This document shows, piece by piece, positions 1 through 4,358 of a stretch of 6,616 nucleotides of DNA (position 1 is its first letter; each line of letters begins with the position of its first letter). The translations under genes and the position numbers were made by a program. The stretch comes from Candidatus Neomicrothrix sp. UBA2110 (GTDB lineage: Bacteria > Actinomycetota > Acidimicrobiia > Acidimicrobiales > Poriferisodalaceae), in the NCBI GenBank assembly GCA_002331465.1, contig DCYM01000079.1, positions 1-6,616 of the forward strand, in the 5' to 3' direction. The notes beneath the pieces are model-generated. The model saw only the letters and a program-made list of their open reading frames with translations, searched no databases and had not been told where the DNA came from.

Positions 1-160
1 TTTCCCCTTCGGTGGAGAGGCGCCAAAGCCCCCTCGCTTTCCAGCGTTGCTTCTTCCCTGCGGTCCTGGGGCCTGAGAGTTTCCCGGGGCGGTTGCTCCT
101 TCGGCGCCGACCAGACGAGGCATACAAACCAGTCGAACTCTCCCACTGGGCTTTAGCAGC
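1..160 (-). promoter_or_regulatory. Tandem glycine riboswitch, second aptamer cut by window edge
   Basis: Read on the minus strand, this stretch carries the hallmark pieces of a glycine riboswitch in the right order: GGGAGAG (144-138), the core GGCGCCGAAGGAGCAA (108-93), and closing CTCTCAGG (79-72), which together form aptamer 1. Aptamer 2 follows with CGCTGGAAAGCG (46-35) and CCACCGAAGGGG (15-4), then runs off the window. Such RNAs bind glycine and usually control glycine cleavage (gcvT, gcvP, gcvH), glyA or glycine transport genes; the controlled gene must lie left of position 1 on the minus strand and is not visible. The order and wording of the motifs resemble actinobacterial examples. 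The 5' boundary near 160 is approximate. Whether it switches expression on or off cannot be judged, because the expression platform is missing. Confidence 0.93.
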
Positions 161-167
161 GAGCACC

Positions 168-173
168 ATCATA
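168..173 (-). promoter_or_regulatory. Possible -10 box for the riboswitch transcript
   Basis: The minus strand reads TATGAT here, one mismatch from TATAAT, a few bases before the expected 5' end of the glycine riboswitch. No convincing -35 hexamer lies 16-18 bases upstream, so this is only a positional suggestion. It would give the riboswitch and its gene their own promoter, separate from the serB-crotonase-arsC cluster. Confidence 0.3.
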
Positions 174-216
174 AACGCGACGTAAGGCGCGAGGTGCGAT
201 AGTTAGGCTGAGAATT

Positions 217-233
217 CAAGTTGTTTCAACTTG
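217..233 (-). terminator. Short hairpin just after arsC stop; possible terminator without U-tract
   Basis: The sequence is a perfect inverted repeat of two 7-base arms with a 3-base centre (minus strand CAAGTTG-AAA-CAACTTG). It starts 3 bases after the arsC stop codon and ends before the riboswitch leader. Its position suits a transcription end or an mRNA 3' end for the minus-strand cluster. It is A/T-rich and has no run of U after it, so a classical intrinsic terminator is doubtful. Confidence 0.35.
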
Positions 234-236
234 CTT

Positions 237-593
237 CTACCCTAGGAACTCAGCAATCCGACCTTTGGGGCGTCCGATGATTGCCTTGTCGGGCCTTACG
301 AGCACAGGGCGTTGCATCAACGCCTTGCGTTCAACCAGCAGATCTATTACGGCTTGTGGGTTGCCGATGTACTCCTCCGGGTTTAACCCGAGTTCTTTAA
401 ATTTGGAGTCTTTCCGCACGAGGTCTTCAACTGGATCCTCAAGAAGAGACACGATCGTTTCCAAAGTCGCGCGGTCAGGAGGTGTCTTCATGTAGAGGAC
501 AACTTCGGCTCGCACATTTTGTTCCTCAGCGACCGCCAAGGCGTTCTTCGATGACCCTCAATGGGGATTGTGGTAAATCGTGACGTCGGCCAC
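237..593 (-). CDS. arsC: Selenocysteine-containing arsenate reductase-like protein (ArsC family), read through in-frame TGA
   Basis: The product belongs to the thioredoxin-fold ArsC family, whose E. coli member reduces arsenate to arsenite in the cytoplasm with glutathione/glutaredoxin. Starting at GTG 593-591 gives 118 residues, a normal family length. The N-terminus reads YHNPHUGSSKNAL, where U is the TGA at 558-560. It falls at residue 12, exactly the catalytic Cys12 of E. coli ArsC (YHNPACGTSRNTL). The arginines that bind the oxyanion are kept: Arg60 (VRKD), Arg95 (QRP) and Arg108 (GRP), matching Arg60, Arg94 and Arg107 of E. coli. There is no cysteine anywhere. The GTG has a GAGGAG ribosome site 5 bases upstream. 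The only start after the TGA would be a TTG at 539, which removes the active-site loop. The gene is third in a cluster after serB and a crotonase gene, 33 bases behind the latter. Seen: TGA, motif and start site. Inferred: selenocysteine insertion. The alternative is a nonsense mutation or read error. Its true substrate could be another oxyanion or a disulfide. Confidence 0.85.
524..541 (-). promoter_or_regulatory. Candidate bacterial SECIS hairpin of arsC
   Basis: Downstream of the UGA, inside the coding sequence, the RNA can fold as CCUUGGC-GGUC-GCUGAGG. This is a 7-pair stem (two G-U wobbles in the middle) capped by a four-base loop, GGUC. The loop begins 23 bases past the UGA. Bacterial SECIS elements place a small loop about 16-37 bases after the UGA, with a G in the first two loop positions. 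The E. coli fdhF loop AGGUCU contains the same GGUC. SelB would bind here to deliver selenocysteyl-tRNA. A competing small hairpin, CGC-CUUG-GCG, overlaps the stem, and no strong lower stem is visible, so folding needs testing. Confidence 0.65.
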
Positions 594-598
594 TTTGA

Positions 599-604
599 CT
601 CCTC
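599..604 (-). promoter_or_regulatory. Ribosome binding site that fixes the upstream arsC start
   Basis: The minus strand reads GAGGAG, with a 5-base spacer (TCAAA) before the GTG at 593-591. This is the best Shine-Dalgarno match near the gene and supports translation starting upstream of the in-frame TGA rather than at the TTG at 539. Confidence 0.75.
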
Positions 605-626
605 GAAATTGATCGGTAGGACGGTA

Positions 627-1379
627 TCAGCGTTTGAAGCCGCCTTGGATGCGTTCAACCATGTCAGGCGCTGGCCCGGGACCTTTTTCTCGTGCCCATT
701 TCAAGCCCTCGTCTCGGCCAAACTCGGCGAGAGTTTTCATCTGACGCTTTTCTTCTCTCAATGTGTGCCAAGAGTTCGCGGCGATGAGATCGGCCCAAGC
801 GATCGTCGCTTCGGACAACTGTTCGCCTGGGAGAGAACTGTTTGCGAGACCAATTTGGGCAGCTTCATGGCCGTCTACGACCCTTCCGCTGTACATCATG
901 TCTCGAGCGATGAGCGGTCCAACTCGCTCAGGGAGCCTGCTGGTCATACCCCAAGTGGGTACCATTCCCCATTTCCCGTGGGTGTCACAAAAGCGTGCGT
1001 CATTGGCGCATATAAGAAGATCGCAAGCTAGGGCGAGCTCTAATGCGCCGGTGTAACAGTGGCCCTTTACCGAAGCGATAACTGGCTGGGGCATTGCTTC
1101 AATGAGATCAAGAGTTTCTGCCTGTTGATGAGGTGTGCTTGCGTGTTCGCCACGCTCGATTGCCTTTAAATCATTTCCCGCCGAGAACGAACGGCCTTCG
1201 CCCGTCAAAATTACGACGCCTACTTCACTTGCATTAGCGGCGAGCTGATCCAAGTGAGATTGAAGTTCCTCAAACATTAAAGGACTAAGAGCATTTAGAG
1301 CTTCGGGGCGGTTAAGAGTGAGTGTGCTCACTCCGTTGCGGTCACTACGTAGAACCAGTGGACTGTCGGGCTCATTCAT
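627..1379 (-). CDS. Enoyl-CoA hydratase/isomerase (crotonase) family protein
   Basis: This 250-residue protein is a crotonase-fold, CoA-thioester-binding enzyme of normal family length, probably cytoplasmic. The first oxyanion-hole segment is SAGND (residues 66-70, after ILTGEGRSF). The second is GHCYTGALELALACD around residues 106-120, where the usual GGG is replaced by TGA(L). The glutamate equal to Glu144 of rat mitochondrial hydratase is present (Glu114, in ALELA). The second catalytic glutamate (rat Glu164, in QPEILLG) is replaced by His134 in DTHGKWG, so plain hydratase activity is doubtful; isomerase or another crotonase reaction is possible. The ATG at 1379 is chosen because GGGAGG (1393-1388) lies 8 bases upstream; a TTG at 1400 and a GTG at 1397 are weaker in-frame options. 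The gene sits 33 bases after serB and 33 bases before arsC, so co-transcription is likely. It stops with TGA. The substrate is unknown. Confidence 0.88.
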   Translation of the reverse strand: MNEPDSPLVLRSDRNGVSTLTLNRPEALNALSPLMFEELQSHLDQLAANASEVGVVILTGEGRSFSAGNDLKAIERGEHASTPHQQAETLDLIEAMPQPVIASVKGHCYTGALELALACDLLICANDARFCDTHGKWGMVPTWGMTSRLPERVGPLIARDMMYSGRVVDGHEAAQIGLANSSLPGEQLSEATIAWADLIAANSWHTLREEKRQMKTLAEFGRDEGLKWAREKGPGPAPDMVERIQGGFKR

Positions 1380-1387
1380 TGTGTCAG

Positions 1388-1393
1388 CCTCCC
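1388..1393 (-). promoter_or_regulatory. Ribosome binding site of the crotonase gene
   Basis: The minus strand reads GGGAGG, 8 bases before the ATG at 1379. It decides the start in favour of that ATG over the TTG at 1400 and the GTG at 1397. Confidence 0.65.
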
Positions 1394-1412
1394 ACACCAA
1401 CCGATGATGGGC

Positions 1413-2612
1413 TCAGGCAGTGCGTAAATCGCCCGGAGCGTCGGAAGCATCGGCAGCCTCGACTTCTTCACGGGTGACTCCGAGCATGAACAATATTGCA
1501 TCGAGATACGGAACATTTACTGCGGTATCAGCTGCTCCGCGAAGTACTGGCTTCGCGTTGAATGCAATCCCTAGACCAGCTTTTTGCAACATGGGGAGAT
1601 CATTAGCGCCGTCGCCAACTGCCACGGTTTGTTCCAGCGGCACCCCTTCGGCTTCGGCGATTTTTTCAAGCAACCTTGCCTTGGTTTGAGCGTCGACGAT
1701 TTCGCCTTCGATTCGGCCCGTGATGACCCCGTCGATGATTTCAAGACGGTTGGCGTGAGCATGATCTAATTTGAGTTCCTTGGCGAGTTCGTCAGTGAAA
1801 TGGGTGAAGCCACCGCTGATGATTGCTATGCGATAGCCGAGCCTTCTGAGCGTTCGCACGAATGTTCTCGCCCCGGGCGTGAGGACCATTCGCGCGATAG
1901 CCCGATCGATTGCCGCAGCGCTGGTGCCCTGTAGAAGTGCGACACGTTCCTTGAGAGCCTCGGAGTAATCGAGATCGCCCCTCATCGCGAGGTCTGTCAA
2001 TCGGGCGACTTCCTCTCGGTGCCCCGCTTCGTCAGCGAGGAGCTCAATCATTTCATTTCGGATCAGTGTGGAATCCACGTCAAGAACCACTAGGCGGCTG
2101 GACCGACGTGACAATCCGTGAGGTTGTACAGCAATATCGATCGACTCTTCGGCAGCGACGTCCATCAGCGCAGCCTGCAGCTTGTCCGAATCCCCGCCCT
2201 CGACCAGGAATTCGTAGCTCCAGACTGGAAAACGCGAAAGTCTGTGTATCCGATCTATGTTGCCCCCGCTTGCAGCAATAGCTCCGCTTGTTCGAGCTAA
2301 CGCTTCGGGCGAAAGCTCAGGACCCAGAGCGGTGATTACCTGGCGTTTCGCATGCCGTGTCGGCGTCGCATCAACAATTTCGAAATCGATGTCGAGACCT
2401 CGCTCCCATCCAAATAAGAGAACTTCTTTAACTAGGTCTCTCCCCGTCGGAACGACGACAGCGAGCCCTAAGGTCAACTGACGCCTGACCACCACTTGTT
2501 CCATGTCTTGGAGTTCGGAATCCAGGCTCGCCAGTAAACCTAGGAGATCACTGGTGATGCCCGGGCGGTCAACGCCGGTAACACGTATGAGAATGGTCTG
2601 GGTGGAGGCCAT
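1413..2612 (-). CDS. serB: Phosphoserine phosphatase SerB with two N-terminal ACT domains
   Basis: SerB removes phosphate from O-phosphoserine, the last step of serine biosynthesis, in the cytoplasm. The 399-residue protein has two ACT-type regulatory domains (about residues 6-80 and 90-165; the first opens with LIRVTGVDRPGITSDLLG) and a HAD phosphatase domain (about 172-380). HAD motif I is LDVDST, with nucleophile Asp178 and acid/base Asp180. Motif II is SGG (266-268), the motif III lysine is probably Lys311, and motif IV is GDGANDLPM (from 333). ACT domains in this family usually sense serine or other amino acids. The long form with two ACT domains is typical of actinobacterial SerB2-like enzymes. 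The ATG at 2612 precedes the ACT domain closely; its ribosome site is weak (AAAGG at a long spacing). It is the first gene of the minus-strand cluster and ends with TGA. Serine made here feeds glycine and seryl-tRNA(Sec), a suggestive link to the downstream TGA-containing arsC. Confidence 0.96.
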   Translation of the reverse strand: MASTQTILIRVTGVDRPGITSDLLGLLASLDSELQDMEQVVVRRQLTLGLAVVVPTGRDLVKEVLLFGWERGLDIDFEIVDATPTRHAKRQVITALGPELSPEALARTSGAIAASGGNIDRIHRLSRFPVWSYEFLVEGGDSDKLQAALMDVAAEESIDIAVQPHGLSRRSSRLVVLDVDSTLIRNEMIELLADEAGHREEVARLTDLAMRGDLDYSEALKERVALLQGTSAAAIDRAIARMVLTPGARTFVRTLRRLGYRIAIISGGFTHFTDELAKELKLDHAHANRLEIIDGVITGRIEGEIVDAQTKARLLEKIAEAEGVPLEQTVAVGDGANDLPMLQKAGLGIAFNAKPVLRGAADTAVNVPYLDAILFMLGVTREEVEAADASDAPGDLRTA

Positions 2613-2835
2613 GGCACCGACGGTACCTTTGGGAAATGTTTAACGCGCGCTTAATTGTTGATCCCTGGATGCCTAATCGGCGCCGTCGCTGAGGGACATG
2701 AGCATGACTTTCATCGACCGAAGACAGAAGCGAGTCGTGGAAAGTCAACAATCCTCTGATTAGTGAGCAACCTTTAGTTGATTAACGCAATACATTTGCC
2801 GTAATGAGCGCGATCTTGAATCTTCAAGGAGGGCC
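2613..2835. promoter_or_regulatory. Divergent intergenic region between serB and the molybdoenzyme genes
   Basis: This 223-base spacer must hold promoters for both directions. Toward the plus-strand genes, TTGATT (2778-2783) followed 18 bases later by TAATGA (2802-2807) is a weak candidate pair. Toward serB, a TTGACT on the minus strand (about 2747-2742) looks like a -35, but no good -10 follows at 17 bases. I see no tRNA, riboswitch, long repeat or clear operator palindrome. Confidence 0.35.
2826..2833 (+). promoter_or_regulatory. Ribosome binding site of the ferredoxin/NrfD fusion gene
   Basis: AAGGAGGG lies just before the ATG at 2836. It is a near-perfect anti-Shine-Dalgarno match with a rather short spacer, and it supports this start, which places the first cluster cysteines about 13 residues into the protein as is usual for the family. 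Confidence 0.7.
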
Positions 2836-4350
2836 ATGACTCGGCTGGGGTTTCTTCTCGATAGCGAGACATGCATTGGATGTCACGCTTGTACGGTCGC
2901 GTGTAAAAGCGAACACGACGTGCCGCTGGGGGTAAACCGGACCTGGGTTAAATACATAGAGACGGGTGAATTTCCAGATACCACTCGCCATTTCTCGGTG
3001 ATGCGTTGCAACCAATGTGAGGATGCGCCGTGTATGGAGATTTGTCCGACGTCCGCTTTATTTCGAGCATCCAATGGTGTGGTGGATTTTGACGACAACA
3101 GCTGCATCGGTTGTAAGGGCTGCATGAATGCTTGCCCATACGATGCGATTTACATTAACCCAGAGACCAATACCGCTAATAAGTGCAATTTCTGTAACCA
3201 CCGAATTGAGGTGGGCTTGGAACCGTCTTGTGTAGTTGTGTGCCCGACCCATTCGATCAAGGTGATCGATTTCGATGATGCCGATAACGATGCACGACGG
3301 ATTGTGGAGAGAGAAGACTTGCCGGTTCGGTCTCCAGAGCAAGGAACGGTCCCCAAGGTTTTCTATCGAGGCGCCAACGAAGCTACGCTTGATCCTCTCC
3401 TAACGGCCATCCCCAACGATGGGCTTATCTGGGCCGATGTCACCCCCCAACACCCCACACCACCAACCCGAGAACCAGATCTTGTAGGTCGCACGACATA
3501 CACAACGGCCCATGCGACAGCTTGGAAAACCAAAGTTTCGGGATATCTAGTTACGAAAGCAGTTGCAGCGGGCATCATGCTTCTGGCCGCTCTTATGGTG
3601 CTGCTTGGCGAGGCGGATCAGATAACGACAGTCGGGTTCGTGCCGGCGGTGATCGCTGTTTTCTTTGTGTTTGTTACGGGAGCATTGTTGGTGGGGGATT
3701 TAAAGAAACCCTCCCGGTTCCTTCTTGTGCTGACTCGTGGGAACTGGTCCAGCTGGTTAGTACGAGGTGCTTACATTCTTGGACTTTACGCGTTCTTGCT
3801 CGGAGGTTGGCTATTGGCGGCATGGCTTGAGTCACCTCAAATGCTTAGGATTCTGGCCTTACCAATCGCTGTAGTTGCGGCGAGCACCGCCGGGTACACA
3901 GCGTTTCTATTCGCCCAATGCGAGGGCCGCGACCTATGGCAGAGTCAACTGCTTTTACCTACGCTGCTTGTTCAAGCTGTCGCTGCTGGCGGTTCAGGCT
4001 GGTTCATAGCGGACCTATTCGTCGACATGCCTGAATCGCAGGTGGTGCGCGGGATAACGATAGCTGCCCTAGTCGCGAACGGCCTCTTAGTGGTGCTTGA
4101 AATTTCGGGTGATCACTCTCGACATGTCGCCCAAGCAGTGCATTCCATGACACAGGGTGATCAAAGAACACTTTTCTTGACGGGGATGGTCGGAGGATTG
4201 GTTCTACCCGTTATTTTGCTGGCCGTCAGCTTGATCGTTGACAGCCAAGCATCGCCACTTTCTTGTTTCGCTGGGGTATTGATCTTAGGCGGCATGTGGG
4301 CATACGAAGATAGCTATGTACAAGCCGGCCAATCGGTTCCCCTGTCCTAG
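2836..4350 (+). CDS. Fused four-[4Fe-4S] ferredoxin subunit and NrfD/PsrC-type membrane anchor
   Basis: This 504-residue protein joins two subunits that are usually separate in polysulfide reductase-type molybdoenzymes. Residues 1-145 are the electron-transfer (PsrB/DmsB-like) part. Sixteen cysteines fall in four groups: C13/16/19/23, C58/61/66/70, C90/93/96/100 and C117/120/132/136, enough for four [4Fe-4S] clusters. A polar linker (about 145-232) leads to roughly eight membrane helices (near 236-257, 266-287, 308-330, 336-359, 371-393, 404-423, 447-468 and 474-490). The membrane half shows the NrfD-like signature DLKKPSRFL (288-296) followed by NWSSW and, later, CEGRDLWQS. Such anchors exchange electrons with quinones. 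No signal peptide precedes the ferredoxin part, so it probably faces the cytoplasm. The stop codon lies 8 bases before the catalytic-subunit gene, with that gene's ribosome site overlapping it, so translation is probably coupled. The direction of electron flow (oxidase or reductase) is not readable. Confidence 0.93.
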   Translation: MTRLGFLLDSETCIGCHACTVACKSEHDVPLGVNRTWVKYIETGEFPDTTRHFSVMRCNQCEDAPCMEICPTSALFRASNGVVDFDDNSCIGCKGCMNACPYDAIYINPETNTANKCNFCNHRIEVGLEPSCVVVCPTHSIKVIDFDDADNDARRIVEREDLPVRSPEQGTVPKVFYRGANEATLDPLLTAIPNDGLIWADVTPQHPTPPTREPDLVGRTTYTTAHATAWKTKVSGYLVTKAVAAGIMLLAALMVLLGEADQITTVGFVPAVIAVFFVFVTGALLVGDLKKPSRFLLVLTRGNWSSWLVRGAYILGLYAFLLGGWLLAAWLESPQMLRILALPIAVVAASTAGYTAFLFAQCEGRDLWQSQLLLPTLLVQAVAAGGSGWFIADLFVDMPESQVVRGITIAALVANGLLVVLEISGDHSRHVAQAVHSMTQGDQRTLFLTGMVGGLVLPVILLAVSLIVDSQASPLSCFAGVLILGGMWAYEDSYVQAGQSVPLS

Positions 4351-4354
4351 GAGG
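4349..4354 (+). promoter_or_regulatory. Ribosome binding site overlapping the upstream stop codon
   Basis: AGGAGG begins inside the TAG stop of the fusion gene (4348-4350) and lies 4 bases before the ATG at 4359. The overlap suggests translational coupling of the anchor/ferredoxin protein and the catalytic subunit. Confidence 0.65.
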
Positions 4355-4358
4355 GTTG

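Noticed and set aside
237..539. A 100-residue ArsC-like protein starting at TTG 539
   Set aside because: It would lack the active-site loop and the first beta strand, has no good ribosome site, and the homology continues upstream of the TGA in the same frame to a GTG with GAGGAG in front.
558..560. TGA as evidence of an altered genetic code (UGA read as Trp or Gly)
   Set aside because: serB and the crotonase gene end in TGA, no other gene here has an internal TGA, and the position calls for Cys/Sec rather than Trp or Gly.
558..560. arsC as a nonsense-mutated pseudogene
   Set aside because: It cannot be fully excluded. However, the stop falls precisely on the one codon where Sec replaces Cys in redox proteins, the rest is intact with all three key arginines, and a SECIS-like hairpin follows.
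561..1031. Plus-strand open frame of 156 codons
   Set aside because: It lies antisense to the crotonase and the start of arsC, shows no recognisable protein features, and is explained as a shadow of the real coding frame.
2778..2790. FNR/CRP-like box TTGATTAACGCAA upstream of the molybdoenzyme genes
   Set aside because: The half-site TTGAT is present, but the spacing (13 bases overall) and second half do not match TTGAT-N4-ATCAA.
2613..2835. A tRNA (including tRNA-Sec) or other structured RNA in the divergent spacer
   Set aside because: No cloverleaf, CCA end or long paired region is visible; only 4-5 base repeats are seen.
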